Assembly (NCBI GenBank): GCA_938083135.1
Contig: CALLKY010000004.1
Location: 1 to 54,077 of the forward strand
Source: an uncultured Alphaproteobacteria bacterium
GTDB lineage: Bacteria; Pseudomonadota; Alphaproteobacteria; Bin95
DNA length: 54,077 nucleotides
Direction of reading: 5' to 3'
Shown: positions 1 to 9,515 of the stretch, one piece after another
How positions within the stretch are numbered: position 1 is the stretch's first letter
How the letters are laid out: the number at the start of each line of letters is the position of its first letter
Made by a program: the position numbers and the translations under genes
The notes under the pieces: generated by a model
The model's input: the letters and a program-made list of their open reading frames with translations, nothing else
Databases searched by the model: none
Told to the model about the DNA's origin: nothing

Positions 1-203
1 CTTCGCCCACATCACCATTCTCGTCAGTCTCGCGCTCAGCCCCACAGCTGCGCGAATGATCATCAACCATTCAACCTGGCTCCGCCTTTTAGCGATCGTG
101 CTTTCAGATAAACATTTGTTAACCACCGCGCGATATCAGTAATTCAAGCATAGCGCAGCGCTATCTTACTTGCTTTAGAAGGCCACTTACAACGGGACTA
201 TCC
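1..203. other. left-edge stretch without a confident gene
   Basis: A reading frame on the plus strand is open from the window edge to a TAA at 140-142. It would encode a somewhat hydrophobic C-terminus of about 46 residues that I do not recognise. It could be the tail of a gene cut by the window or chance. The rest up to the ATG at 204 is AT-richer and probably holds the promoter of the small gene that follows, but I see no convincing -35/-10 pair. Confidence 0.25.
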
Positions 204-482
204 ATGTATCGCGTCTCAGAAGACATGTTCGCAGAAATTGCTGAAATGAACCAAACCGCTCAGCAGAACTTCATCAAGAGCCAATCAGAGCCCTATGGCC
301 CAGGTGAGATGGGTAGTCTTCTCAGGATTAGCGAAGAAATAAAAAGGGTCGCCAGGTTGAACCGCAGCGTCGCAGTGGTGATGCGCCTTCAATCCCAAGC
401 ACTGATCAATAAGCAAAAAAAAATGCGAGAGCAAGCGCGTCAGTCGTCTGCATCCAATTCAGACGGCTCGAACACCGTTTGA
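204..482 (+). CDS. small hypothetical protein (92 aa)
   Basis: A short plus-strand reading frame of 92 residues that I do not recognise. It is predicted largely helical and charged, with many Gln, Lys, Arg and Glu, and a Ser/Asn-rich tail; there is no signal peptide or membrane segment. It starts with ATG after an AT-richer non-coding stretch, which is where a real gene would start, but the ribosome binding site is weak (CGGGAC). Its last 43 bases overlap the 3' end of the convergent flavoprotein gene. The N-terminal two thirds lie outside any other gene, which supports it being real. It may be a small structural or regulatory protein; no function is proposed. Confidence 0.45.
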   Translation: MYRVSEDMFAEIAEMNQTAQQNFIKSQSEPYGPGEMGSLLRISEEIKRVARLNRSVAVVMRLQSQALINKQKKMREQARQSSASNSDGSNTV

Positions 483-1864
483 TCAAACGCCAGCAGCGTC
501 TCCCAATGGCGCGCCGCATCCTCCTGGAACAATGCCCGCGTGATGCCGGCAGCCAGCCGTGGGGTTGCAATCTTCATTGCATTGATTGAACACCCTGATG
601 CACCAAAGCTCATGGTCGCTGCAAACGTGTAATCGTAGATATGCCGAAGATACGGCGCGGTACCCGGATTGAGTTCCTGGTAGGCCCCGTTGCCGTCCAA
701 ATACGGATACCGCCCAAGCCGCTCATTCTGCTCATCGATAGGCGGTGTATAAGCATCCCGCCAGGTTTTGATGTGTGGTGCGAATGGTTTCAGCTCCAGG
801 CGTGCCGCGAAATCAACATCCATCCCAATGCATGAAATCAGATAATCGGCCTCAAAGACCCCTGCGTCGGTTTCTAGCTCCACGCGGCCATCACGGTCTT
901 CCGCCGCATTCCATCCGCCACCTTTGACGATTTCAAAATTTGGGAATGTGCGCACGCGGTCATATGTGTGCTGCGGGATACTTTCTCTAAGCCCCAGAAC
1001 ATAGCTCATAAACCGCCAGCGCCATGCGTCATCCAGGTCGCAATAATGGCGGAGGAACCCAGCGAATGTCAGCCACCTATATGGCTGGACGCGTTGCAAA
1101 CGTTCACGGCGAACAAACATGCGGACAGTGCGCGCGCCTGCTTCCAGTGCCGTCGCCGCGTTATCCGCCGCAGATGCCCCGGCCCCCAATACAGCGACAT
1201 CTTTGCCCTCGAGTGCTGCAAAATCTATCGGGTCTGCCGTCGTCGCCCAAAATTGGCGCGGCAAATGTTCAATACACGGCGGGGCAAGCCACTTGCCGGC
1301 CCCGTCCTGCCCGGTCGCTAGCACAAGCTTCCGTGCATAAACCTGCTCTTCGCCAGTTGCGGTTTCCAGCGTGACCTTAAGCAGATCGTTTGTTGCAGGG
1401 GCAATACCGGTTAACGCGACTTCATTGCGAACTGGAACCTCGGCAACTGCCCGGATCCATAGAAGGTAATCTGACCAATGGCCCGCTGGAATGAACTCAA
1501 GCGCCTCCCAGTCAGCGATGCCATACTTAGCTTCATGCCATGCCTGGTAGGTTAGTGATGCAAGGCCGAGATCGGGGCCAGTGTAGTCCTTGGGTGACCG
1601 CAAAGTGGGCATGCGGGCATAGGTGGTCCACACGCCTTCTTGGCCAAATTTTGCTTTATCGAACAGCAGAATATTGCGCACGCGGTCACGCTTGAGATGG
1701 TGCGCGAGAATCAAGCCGCCTTGGCCAGCACCAGCGATCACGACGTCATAAACATGCGCGCCATCTGGGCCGCTGGTATTCGGCATCCAGTCCAAAGTCG
1801 GATGTGCAGTTAGTTCTAGCTCACGCCGAACTTGGGCTTCGAGCTCAGCTAGATTGCCGCTCAT
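440..1864 (-). CDS. FAD/NAD(P)-binding oxidoreductase (flavin monooxygenase-like)
   Basis: A 474-residue soluble flavoprotein with two Rossmann dinucleotide folds. GAGQGG at about 45-50 is the FAD site, and GAGASA at about 227-232 is the NAD(P)H site. An LATGQDG motif near 182-188 is typical of flavin-containing and Baeyer-Villiger-type monooxygenases. The canonical FxGxxxHxxxW/Y fingerprint of FMOs is not clearly present, so substrate and reaction are open; N-hydroxylation or Baeyer-Villiger oxidation are both possible. Its ATG overlaps the rpiA stop (ATGA), so the two are co-transcribed and probably translationally coupled, although no metabolic link is obvious. Its 3' end overlaps a small convergent gene by 43 bases. 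Confidence 0.8.
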   Translation of the reverse strand: MSGNLAELEAQVRRELELTAHPTLDWMPNTSGPDGAHVYDVVIAGAGQGGLILAHHLKRDRVRNILLFDKAKFGQEGVWTTYARMPTLRSPKDYTGPDLGLASLTYQAWHEAKYGIADWEALEFIPAGHWSDYLLWIRAVAEVPVRNEVALTGIAPATNDLLKVTLETATGEEQVYARKLVLATGQDGAGKWLAPPCIEHLPRQFWATTADPIDFAALEGKDVAVLGAGASAADNAATALEAGARTVRMFVRRERLQRVQPYRWLTFAGFLRHYCDLDDAWRWRFMSYVLGLRESIPQHTYDRVRTFPNFEIVKGGGWNAAEDRDGRVELETDAGVFEADYLISCIGMDVDFAARLELKPFAPHIKTWRDAYTPPIDEQNERLGRYPYLDGNGAYQELNPGTAPYLRHIYDYTFAATMSFGASGCSINAMKIATPRLAAGITRALFQEDAARHWETLLAFDQTVFEPSELDADD

Positions 1865-2535
1865 CGGTTGGGTGGGGTCAACTCTTCGATACGACCGCCG
1901 CGCGCGATTAACATGCGGTCAATCATTTCAATGAACAGACCATGGCAAACGACGCCGGGAGTCATGTTCAGAAAGATATCCATCTCGTCAGGATCTGGAA
2001 TTTCGCCAAACCCAGCATCCAGGATCCAATGCCCTTCGTCGGAAACGAAAGGCTTGCCGTTCGCCATACGCAGGGTTGTTTTGGCACCAAATGCTTCCAG
2101 GTCCCGCTTGATCGCGGGCATGGCGAAAGCAGAAACTTCAACAGGCAGCGGAAATTTACCCAGCACATCAACGAGCTTCGAGCTATCCCCGATATAGACG
2201 ACCTGCTTGGACAGGCTAGCCACGATCTTCTCGCGCATAAGCGCCCCACCACCGCCTTTGACGGCCTGCAGGCCCTTATCCACTTCATCAACGCCATCAA
2301 CCGTTAGGTCAATTTCCGCGACCGCGTCCAGCCCGACGACATTAAGGCCCAGGCGCTTGGCCATCGCAGCCGTCGCCTCTGATGTCGCAACACAGCGGAC
2401 ATCAAGCTTACGCTTGGCGACAGCTTCAATGAATGCGCCGGCGGTCGAGCCGGTGCCGAGGCCCAGCGTCATGCCGGCCTCGGCTAGCTCCGCAGCCGCG
2501 AGGCCGACTTTGAGCTTCTCTTCAGCTTGTGTCAT
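1861..2535 (-). CDS. rpiA: ribose-5-phosphate isomerase A
   Basis: Interconverts ribose 5-phosphate and ribulose 5-phosphate in the non-oxidative pentose phosphate pathway. At 224 residues it is the usual family length. The phosphate-binding GLGTGSTA lies near 25-32. The catalytic set is visible: D80 and D83 in TVDGVDEVD, K93 in VKGGGGAL and E102 in MREKIV, matching the arrangement in the E. coli enzyme. It lies 12 bases after the dehydrogenase stop and overlaps the following flavoprotein gene by four bases, so all three form a minus-strand transcription unit. The start is an ATG with only a weak ribosome binding site. Confidence 0.95.
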   Translation of the reverse strand: MTQAEEKLKVGLAAAELAEAGMTLGLGTGSTAGAFIEAVAKRKLDVRCVATSEATAAMAKRLGLNVVGLDAVAEIDLTVDGVDEVDKGLQAVKGGGGALMREKIVASLSKQVVYIGDSSKLVDVLGKFPLPVEVSAFAMPAIKRDLEAFGAKTTLRMANGKPFVSDEGHWILDAGFGEIPDPDEMDIFLNMTPGVVCHGLFIEMIDRMLIARGGRIEELTPPNR

Positions 2536-2547
2536 TGGCAGAATCGA

Positions 2548-4005
2548 TTAACCGTCAATACCGCCCATGCACACATATTTGGTCTCAACATAATCCTCGA
2601 TGCCATACTTAGACCCTTCACGGCCACTGCCGGATTCTTTGACGCCGCCAAATGGTGCGACAGCAGTTGAGATCAAGCCGGTGTTGAGGCCGACAATGCC
2701 GTATTCTAGCCCTTCAGAAACGCGCCATGCACGGCCCAGGTCCCGGGTGTAGAAGTAGCTGGCGAGGCCGAATTCCGTATCGTTCGCCATAAAGATTGCT
2801 TCTTCTTCAGTCTCAAACTTAAAGACCGGCGCCAATGGACCAAAGGTCTCATCCTTCGCCACCAACGCTGATTTAGGCACATCGGCCAAAATTGTCGGCT
2901 GGAAGAAACTATGGCCAAGGTCGTGACGCGTTCCACCAAGCACAACACGTGCGCCTTTCGACGTCGCGTCCTGAATGTGCTCTTCCATCTTCGCGACGGC
3001 ATCCATGTTAATCAGCGGGCCAATATCCATCCCGCCAGACATGCCGTCGCCAATTTTGAATGCGCCAACTGCCACGCGCAGCTTTTCAACGAATTCATCG
3101 TATACGCCGCTTTGGACAAGCAAGCGGTTGGCGCAAACGCAGGTCTGACCAGCATTGCGATACTTAGAGAGCAGTGCGCCTTCAACAGCAGCATCAAGAT
3201 CGGCATCGTTGAAGACGATGAACGGCGCATTGCCGCCAAGTTCCATAGATGTTTTCTTGACCGTACCAGCGCACTGTTCCATCAGCACTTTGCCGATTTC
3301 AGTAGACCCCGTGAACGTCAACTTCTTGACGATGGGGTTGCCGGTCATTTCACCACCAATAGCCCGGGCAGCACCGGTAACGACGCTGAAAACACCCTTT
3401 GGAACGCCCGCCTGCTCAGCCAGTTCTGCCAAAGCCAAAGCCGAAAGTGGCGTTTCGCTGGCGGGCTTGCAGACCATTGTGCAACCGGCAGCCAGCGCCG
3501 GTGCCGCTTTACGGGTGATCATTGCATTTGGGAAGTTCCACGGCGTTACAGCTGCAACGACGCCAACAGGCTCTTTCAGGACAACGATACGTTTGTCTGA
3601 TTGATGGGGTGGAATAATGTCGCCATAAATCCGGCGCGCTTCCTCAGAAAACCACTCGACATAGGATGCGCCGTAAACGATCTCGCCACGGGCCTCTTCA
3701 AATGGCTTGCCCTGCTCCAGGGTCATGATCTGTGCTAGATCATCCTGGTGCTCCATCATAAGCTCAAACCAACGGCGGAGAATGTCAGACCGCTCTTTCG
3801 CGGTCTTCGCGCGCCATGCTGGGAAAGCAGCCTCAGCGGCTTCAATCGCGCGGCGGGTTTCATCCGCACCCATGCGGGGCACAGTGCCTACAGCCTCACC
3901 ATTCGCTGGATTAGATACAGTGATTGTCTCACCTGAATCGGCATCAGCCCAGACACCGTCAATGTAGCATTGCTGACGGAACAGCGCCTTATTTGTAAGC
4001 TGCAT
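2548..4005 (-). CDS. gabD: NAD(P)-dependent succinate-semialdehyde dehydrogenase
   Basis: An aldehyde dehydrogenase superfamily enzyme of 485 residues. The nucleotide-binding FTGSTEIG lies at about 231-238, the general base E255 in MELGG and the catalytic nucleophile C289 in GQTC. Overall sequence and length agree best with the GabD type, which oxidises succinate semialdehyde to succinate (GABA shunt), but related semialdehyde dehydrogenases cannot be excluded by eye. The ATG follows a strong G-run (GGGGGG about 8 bases upstream). The 137-base gap between it and recJ contains repeated GTCATG and CATGAC elements that could be an operator. Confidence 0.88.
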   Translation of the reverse strand: MQLTNKALFRQQCYIDGVWADADSGETITVSNPANGEAVGTVPRMGADETRRAIEAAEAAFPAWRAKTAKERSDILRRWFELMMEHQDDLAQIMTLEQGKPFEEARGEIVYGASYVEWFSEEARRIYGDIIPPHQSDKRIVVLKEPVGVVAAVTPWNFPNAMITRKAAPALAAGCTMVCKPASETPLSALALAELAEQAGVPKGVFSVVTGAARAIGGEMTGNPIVKKLTFTGSTEIGKVLMEQCAGTVKKTSMELGGNAPFIVFNDADLDAAVEGALLSKYRNAGQTCVCANRLLVQSGVYDEFVEKLRVAVGAFKIGDGMSGGMDIGPLINMDAVAKMEEHIQDATSKGARVVLGGTRHDLGHSFFQPTILADVPKSALVAKDETFGPLAPVFKFETEEEAIFMANDTEFGLASYFYTRDLGRAWRVSEGLEYGIVGLNTGLISTAVAPFGGVKESGSGREGSKYGIEDYVETKYVCMGGIDG

Positions 4006-4028
4006 GATAAATTCCCCCCGAGATTAAT

Positions 4029-4058
4029 GTCATGTCATGAAACGGCATGTTCCATGAC
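4029..4058. promoter_or_regulatory. dyad upstream of gabD (possible operator)
   Basis: Two head-to-tail GTCATG copies (4029-4034, 4034-4039) face CATGAC (4053-4058), giving an imperfect inverted repeat just upstream of the gabD ribosome binding site. The position suits a regulator of gabD, but six-base arms with a 13-base spacer could occur by chance. Confidence 0.25.
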
Positions 4059-4142
4059 GCGTATAGGCCAGCACCGCGCCCAACGTCTAACCCGCTGGAC
4101 CTAACTATATCCCGATTATGCTCAAACCGGAACATCGAACTC

Positions 4143-5900
4143 TCAGTTCGCAGAAGCGGCGTCCTCAACGATCATGCGGGCTTCGCGCCCACCACGCCAT
4201 GTGTCTATCTCAACCCGTCCTGCCAAATGAATAACGGCACCTTTGGACGCCTCTAAAAAATCCCCCAACGGACGACCCGCAGCTCGGAAAGCCATAGCCT
4301 GCATCGCCGTACCATCAGCACCTGTGAAGCGCAGACGATAGTGCGCGTCTTTAATTAAAGCCGCATGCTCCAACCGCACACCAGCCAGCACAAATCGCGG
4401 CTCCGGATTGCCTGCACCGAATGGTTGCAGGCGCTCCAGTGATTCCGCCACTTCCAGCGCTGCGGCCGGTCCCACAACGCCATCGAGCGAGTATCCACGC
4501 TTCGTCCGCGCCGCAGCGACATCATCCGCCAATGCTTCAGCCAAAGCAGTGGTGAACGCTTCAAACCCGTCAGCCGAACATCGAAACCCAGCCGCCATAG
4601 CGTGGCCGCCACCAGATGTCAGCAGGCCGGCTTCCCGCATGCGGATGATGGCTGGCCCCAGATCAACACCACTGACTGAGCGGCCTGAACCTACTGCGAT
4701 GCCGTTTTCTATCGCCGCAACTAATGCCGGTCGCTCAAACCGCTCTGCCATCCGGCTCGCAACAATGCCGACAACACCTTGACGCCAACCTTCGCCAGAA
4801 ACCGCAATGATCGGCACACCTTCAGCCGCTTGCGCTTCCGCCAGCGGTATCGCTTCATCAATCACACGCGCTTCAATTTCCTGGCGCTCGCGATTCAAGC
4901 CGTCCAGCGTCTGGGCAAGAGCTTCCGCCGCGCCGAAGTCATCCGTGGAAAGCAGCTCGAGCCCTGCCCGGCTATCCCCTATCCGCCCACCGGCATTGAT
5001 GCGTGGACCAAGCATAAAGCCCAAGTGATAAGGACGAAGCGCATCCGTCACACTGGCGACATTCAATAGCGCATCAATGCCTGGGTTACGGCGTGCGGAC
5101 ATAACCTTCAGACCCTGGGCCACAAGTGCACGGTTAACGCCCGTGAGCGATGCCACGTCTGCCACAGTGCCAAGCGCCACCAGATCAAGCAGCCCCATAA
5201 GATCGATTTCAGTCTGCCCAGCCGCTCGCAAATGTCGGTTCAGGCCGATCGCGAATAGAAAGCACACGCCAACCGCGGCTAATTGCTGATGCGGCGAGGT
5301 CTCATCTGCCCGGTTTGGGTTGACGACCGCGAGCGCATTTGGCGCTTCATCCGCACCAACGTGATGGTCCAAAATAATAACTTCGAGCCCCAGCGCATTG
5401 GCAGCGTCTATCGCCTCAAAAGCCGTGGCACCGCAATCGACCGTGATAACCAAGCTGGCACCCTGGTCTTTAAGCGACTGCATGGCACCGGGGTTCGGGC
5501 CATAGCCTTCACGCTCCCGGTCCGGCACGTAGATAAGCGGTTCAGCACCCAGCCCCCGAAAGATGCGCCGAAGCAAGGCACCGGATGTGGCACCGTCAAC
5601 GTCATAATCAGCCAGGATGGCAATTTGCTCGCCAGCATCCAAAGCCGCCGCGACCCGGGCGATGGCTTTGTCCATGTCCAGAAGGTGCGATGGGTCTGGC
5701 AGCGCATCGCGGAGGCGCGGGCTGAGATACAGCTCCGCTTCCTCTAGCGACTTCACTCTGGCTGCTAGAACGCCTGCGACCACGCCCGGCAATTCAAGCT
5801 GGCGCTCAATCTCGCGGGCAAGGTCAGGGTCGCCAGCACGCAAGCGCCAGCGCCGACCGGTCGCTGAACTTGTTACGCCCAGGACGGGCGCGTCAGTCAT
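4143..5900 (-). CDS. recJ: single-stranded-DNA-specific exonuclease RecJ
   Basis: A 5'-3' single-strand exonuclease acting in RecF-pathway recombination and mismatch repair. It has 585 residues, the usual RecJ length. DHH-family metal motifs are visible: LADYDVDG at about 96-103, TVDCG near 152-156 and LDHH at about 176-179. The DHHA1 domain carries SGGGHAMAAG at about 428-437, followed by an OB-like C-terminal domain. It lies 8 bases downstream of glpX, and the order hom-glpX-recJ is conserved in alphaproteobacteria. The ATG start has only a weak Shine-Dalgarno, consistent with coupling to glpX translation. Confidence 0.96.
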   Translation of the reverse strand: MTDAPVLGVTSSATGRRWRLRAGDPDLAREIERQLELPGVVAGVLAARVKSLEEAELYLSPRLRDALPDPSHLLDMDKAIARVAAALDAGEQIAILADYDVDGATSGALLRRIFRGLGAEPLIYVPDREREGYGPNPGAMQSLKDQGASLVITVDCGATAFEAIDAANALGLEVIILDHHVGADEAPNALAVVNPNRADETSPHQQLAAVGVCFLFAIGLNRHLRAAGQTEIDLMGLLDLVALGTVADVASLTGVNRALVAQGLKVMSARRNPGIDALLNVASVTDALRPYHLGFMLGPRINAGGRIGDSRAGLELLSTDDFGAAEALAQTLDGLNRERQEIEARVIDEAIPLAEAQAAEGVPIIAVSGEGWRQGVVGIVASRMAERFERPALVAAIENGIAVGSGRSVSGVDLGPAIIRMREAGLLTSGGGHAMAAGFRCSADGFEAFTTALAEALADDVAAARTKRGYSLDGVVGPAAALEVAESLERLQPFGAGNPEPRFVLAGVRLEHAALIKDAHYRLRFTGADGTAMQAMAFRAAGRPLGDFLEASKGAVIHLAGRVEIDTWRGGREARMIVEDAASAN

Positions 5901-5908
5901 ACCGCCGC

Positions 5909-6886
5909 TCAGTCGTCGAACATCGGCTTCCGGTCGAAGTTATGGAAGGTATCCAGCTTGCGAACTGTGCCAGTTTTGGAGCGCATGACCAGCGATTCTG
6001 TCCGCACACCAAGGCCTTCACGGCGCACACCAGCCAGCATTGTGCCGCTGGTGACGCCCGTTGCAGCAAACATAACGTCGCCGCTGGCGAGTTCGAGCAA
6101 GCTGTATTTCCGGTCAAAATCTTTGATGCCGATCCGGTCTGCCCGGCCACGCTCATCATCATTGCGGAAGATCAGCCGGCCCTGAAATTGACCACCGATG
6201 CAACGGAGCGCCGCCGCGGCCAGAACGCCTTCAGGCGCACCGCCAGAGCCCATATAAATGTCCACGCCGCTTTCGGCTTTGGTTGTTGCGATCACGCCAG
6301 ATACGTCGCCATCTGAAATCAGCATGATCCGGGCACCTGCATCGCGGACCCGGCCAATCATTTCCTGGTGACGCGGACGATCCAGAATACAAACGACGAG
6401 ATCCTCGACCTTGACGCCCTTAGCTTTGGACAGCGCTGCCAGGTTTTGTTCCGGCGTATTGTCTAAGTCGACCACGCCTTCCGGCAGGTCCGGGCCGACA
6501 CCGAGCTTGTCCATGTATACATCCGGCGCGTGCAAGAAGCCGCCAGCATCTGCCATAGCCATGACGGCAAGCGCGTTCGAGCCGCCCTTTGCTGTGATCG
6601 TCGTGCCTTCAAGCGGATCGAGCGCAATATCGATCTTCGGGCCGTTACCTGTGCCAACTTTTTCACCGATATACAGCATGGGCGCTTCGTCGCGCTCGCC
6701 TTCGCCGATAACGACTTTGCCATCAATGTCTAGGGAATTCAGCGCACGACGCATTGCATCCACCGCCGCCTGATCGGCAGCCTTTTCGTCACCGCGCCCC
6801 ATAAGACGGGAAGCGGCAAGTGCGGCGAATTCGGTGACACGCACGGCTTCGAGCGCCAGGTTGCGGTCCATGGTCAAGTCAGCCAC
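5909..6886 (-). CDS. glpX: class II fructose-1,6-bisphosphatase
   Basis: Hydrolyses fructose 1,6-bisphosphate to fructose 6-phosphate in gluconeogenesis. At 325 residues it is a typical GlpX length. Metal and substrate motifs are GEGERDEAP at about 61-69 and DPLEGTT at about 90-96. The start is GTG, supported by a perfect AGGAGG eight bases upstream (plus-strand CCTCCT at 6895-6900). It sits between hom (45 bases upstream) and recJ (8 bases downstream) in a conserved alphaproteobacterial operon. Confidence 0.96.
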   Translation of the reverse strand: MADLTMDRNLALEAVRVTEFAALAASRLMGRGDEKAADQAAVDAMRRALNSLDIDGKVVIGEGERDEAPMLYIGEKVGTGNGPKIDIALDPLEGTTITAKGGSNALAVMAMADAGGFLHAPDVYMDKLGVGPDLPEGVVDLDNTPEQNLAALSKAKGVKVEDLVVCILDRPRHQEMIGRVRDAGARIMLISDGDVSGVIATTKAESGVDIYMGSGGAPEGVLAAAALRCIGGQFQGRLIFRNDDERGRADRIGIKDFDRKYSLLELASGDVMFAATGVTSGTMLAGVRREGLGVRTESLVMRSKTGTVRKLDTFHNFDRKPMFDD

Positions 6887-6894
6887 AGGGGCGT

Positions 6895-6900
6895 CCTCCT
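6895..6900 (-). promoter_or_regulatory. strong Shine-Dalgarno that fixes the glpX GTG start
   Basis: Perfect AGGAGG on the minus strand, eight bases before the GTG at 6886. It is among the best ribosome binding sites in the window and decides in favour of the GTG start. Confidence 0.85.
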
Positions 6901-6930
6901 AATTGGTATGTTTTTGGATCGTCGAGCCGC

Positions 6931-8217
6931 TTAGAAAGATTCGATTTTCATCAGAATAGGGGGTTCGACAGCTGCTTCCAACGCGCTTAATGCATTTGCG
7001 ACGTCTCTAATGACCGCTTCTGTCGTTTCATGGGTCGTCATGACCACAGGAACAGCCTCGTTCGGGTCCCGCCCATGCTGCAATACGGATTTAATCGACA
7101 CGCCATGTTGCCCAAGGACGCCAGCAACATCAGCGATAACGCCCGGCTGGTCGATCACGTTGAGGCGGATGTAATAAGCGCCTGCCCGGTCCGCGATCGG
7201 CGTTGCCGTCAATGCGCCCAGGCTGGCGGCCTCCTGCCCAAAAGCATAGGCCCGACGCCCAGCCGCGATATCAATGATGTCGGCCAGAACTGAGGAAGCG
7301 GTGGCCCCCCCACCTGCGCCGGGACCAACCAACAAGGCCTGACCGACAGGCTCAGCATCAACCATTACAGCGTTGGTGACACCATCAATGCGGGCCAAGT
7401 CTGCCGTTTCTGGCACCAAACATGCGGAAACCCGTTGCTCAACACCTGTTGGGGATTTGGCCGCAACACCCAAAAGCCGGATGCGGTAGCCAAGCTCCTT
7501 AGCAAACATGATATCGAGCGCAGATACGTCCCGGATGCCAGAGGCCTCGACAGCGTCAATGTCTGGCGCAGCGCCAAATGCGATGCCGGACAGGATCGCC
7601 AGCTTCTGCGCCGCGTCCACGCCGTCAATATCAAAACCCGGGTCAGCTTCGGCATAGCCAAGGTCCTGGGCTTCTTTCAAAACGTCATCGAATGCGCGGC
7701 CCGTGCTCAACATCTCTGTCAGAATGAAATTGCAAGTGCCGTTCAGGATGCCGTGGACACGCTCAACATCATTCCCGGCGAGGCCTTCTTTGAGGGCCTT
7801 GAGAATGGGAATGCCGCCAGCAACAGCCGCTTCAAACGCCAGTTGCGCGCCATTCGCTTCAGCCAGCGCTGCAAGCCGTGCACCGTGACGGGCGATCATT
7901 GCCTTATTCGCCGTGACCACATGTTTGCCCGCTGCGAGTGCGGCTTCAACAGCGGCCAGTGCAGGGCCGTCCTCGCCGCCAACCAGTTCAACGACGATAT
8001 CCACATTGTCACTCACGGCGAGCTGGGATGGATCATCCCGCCACGTCATGCCTGAAATATCGATACCGCGATCCTTGGACCGGCTGCGGGCGGAGACTTC
8101 TGTCACCACCACGGGAGCACCTGCCCGCGCCGTGATCATCTCAGCGTGCGCCGCTAACGTGCGCGCGGCTTCTGCGCCTACAGTGCCTAATCCGATTAGT
8201 CCGACACGTACGGTCAT
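6931..8217 (-). CDS. hom: homoserine dehydrogenase
   Basis: Reduces aspartate semialdehyde to homoserine, the branch point to threonine and methionine. It has 428 residues. The N-terminal Rossmann motif GLGTVG is near 9-14, the family signature GILNGTCNFIL is near 155-165, and a C-terminal ACT domain spans roughly 345-428, as expected for the monofunctional, threonine-regulated form. It is not fused to aspartokinase. Its ATG overlaps the stop of the upstream aminotransferase (ATGA), so the two are translationally coupled. Confidence 0.96.
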   Translation of the reverse strand: MTVRVGLIGLGTVGAEAARTLAAHAEMITARAGAPVVVTEVSARSRSKDRGIDISGMTWRDDPSQLAVSDNVDIVVELVGGEDGPALAAVEAALAAGKHVVTANKAMIARHGARLAALAEANGAQLAFEAAVAGGIPILKALKEGLAGNDVERVHGILNGTCNFILTEMLSTGRAFDDVLKEAQDLGYAEADPGFDIDGVDAAQKLAILSGIAFGAAPDIDAVEASGIRDVSALDIMFAKELGYRIRLLGVAAKSPTGVEQRVSACLVPETADLARIDGVTNAVMVDAEPVGQALLVGPGAGGGATASSVLADIIDIAAGRRAYAFGQEAASLGALTATPIADRAGAYYIRLNVIDQPGVIADVAGVLGQHGVSIKSVLQHGRDPNEAVPVVMTTHETTEAVIRDVANALSALEAAVEPPILMKIESF

Positions 8218-9458
8218 TCTGCCGCCTCCGCTTGCTTTGCATTTTGGGCCGCAGCCATATCCGCTGCATCTTTGCTATCACGCACTTTGGCCAGGAACTG
8301 TTTAACGCCGCGTGCAGCCTGCCGGATACGCTGCCGATTCTCTACAAGCGCCAGCCGGACGAAGCCTTCACCGTTCTCGCCGAACCCAACGCCCGGCGAT
8401 ACCGCGACATCAGCCTCATCCAATAGCAGCTTGGCGAATCCTAGGGAGCCCAATTCCTCGAACGCCGGTGGGACAGGTGCCCAAGCGAACATCGTCGCAG
8501 GCGGCGGCGGCACATCCCATCCGGCTTGGCTGAATGATGATGTCAGCACGTCGCGGCGCTGTTGATAGAGCGCACGCACTTCGTCCACACAATCCTGCGG
8601 GCCATTCAAAGCCGCCGTGGCGGCCACTTGGATCGGCGTGAAGGCACCGTAATCGAGATAAGATTTTACCCGCGTGAGCGCGCCGATCAGATCCTTATTG
8701 CCAACGCCATACCCAACGCGCCAACCAGGCATTGAATAGGTCTTGGAAAGAGAGCCGAACTCCACCGCAATGTCACGCGCGCCTGGCGTTTCCAGGATCG
8801 ATGGCGGTGGTTGATCATCGAAATAAATTTCGGAATACGCCAAGTCTGAAACAATGAAGATGTTATGGCGCTTACAGAACGCGACGACATCCTTATAAAA
8901 ATCCCGTGTCGCCATCATCGCCGTCGGGTTTGATGGATAGCTGAGCAATAAAGCAGTAGGTGGCGGCACCGCGTGACGAACGGCGCGTTCCAATTCCGCA
9001 AAAAATCCTGCGTCTGGGGTCACCGAAATATTCCAAAGCGAGGCACCCGCAATCACAAAGCCAAATGCGTGGATTGGATAGCTGGGGTTTGGAGCCAGGA
9101 CGATATCACCTGGCGAGGTGATGGCCTGCGCCAAGTTCGCCAAACCTTCTTTGGAGCCAAGCGTGACAACGACTTCGCTATCAGCGTTTAGTTGCACATC
9201 AAAGCGACGGTCATAATACCCGGCAATAGCGCGACGCAGGCCTGGAATGCCTTTGGACGTTGAATAGCGATGCGTGCGCGGGTCTGCGACGGCTTCAGTC
9301 AGCTTATCGACGATGTGTTTTGGCGTTGCTGAATCCGGATTGCCCATCCCGAAATCAATAATATCCCGGCCCTCGGCCCGGGCGGCGGCTTTCATAGCGT
9401 TCACTTCCGCGAAAAGATACGGTGGCAGTCGGCGGATTTTGTGAAACTGAAAGCTCAT
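8214..9458 (-). CDS. class I/II aminotransferase (AlaC / DapL-like)
   Basis: A PLP-dependent fold-type I aminotransferase of 414 residues. The Schiff-base lysine is K239 in SLSKTYSMPGW. The NPSYP motif is near 124-128, SYPSNPTA near 173-180 and SDLAYSE near 204-210. In alphaproteobacteria this gene next to hom is often labelled LL-diaminopimelate aminotransferase, but the sequence class also covers the AlaC glutamate-pyruvate aminotransferases, and I cannot separate them by eye. The ATG is preceded by GGAG at a 10-base spacing. It is coupled to hom downstream, suggesting a role in amino-acid biosynthesis. Confidence 0.88.
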   Translation of the reverse strand: MSFQFHKIRRLPPYLFAEVNAMKAAARAEGRDIIDFGMGNPDSATPKHIVDKLTEAVADPRTHRYSTSKGIPGLRRAIAGYYDRRFDVQLNADSEVVVTLGSKEGLANLAQAITSPGDIVLAPNPSYPIHAFGFVIAGASLWNISVTPDAGFFAELERAVRHAVPPPTALLLSYPSNPTAMMATRDFYKDVVAFCKRHNIFIVSDLAYSEIYFDDQPPPSILETPGARDIAVEFGSLSKTYSMPGWRVGYGVGNKDLIGALTRVKSYLDYGAFTPIQVAATAALNGPQDCVDEVRALYQQRRDVLTSSFSQAGWDVPPPPATMFAWAPVPPAFEELGSLGFAKLLLDEADVAVSPGVGFGENGEGFVRLALVENRQRIRQAARGVKQFLAKVRDSKDAADMAAAQNAKQAEAAE

Positions 9459-9515
9459 CGCTTGAGCGCTCCAAAGTATGGGGAAATAAGGAAAGCGGCG
9501 GGAGACATACCGCCT

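Noticed and set aside
2-142. Partial gene at the left edge
   Set aside because: Open frame of 46 codons is too short and unrecognised to call; mentioned only as a possibility.
2911-3600. 229-codon plus-strand ORF opposite gabD
   Set aside because: Antisense shadow of a strongly recognised dehydrogenase, with no ribosome binding site or protein-like motifs.
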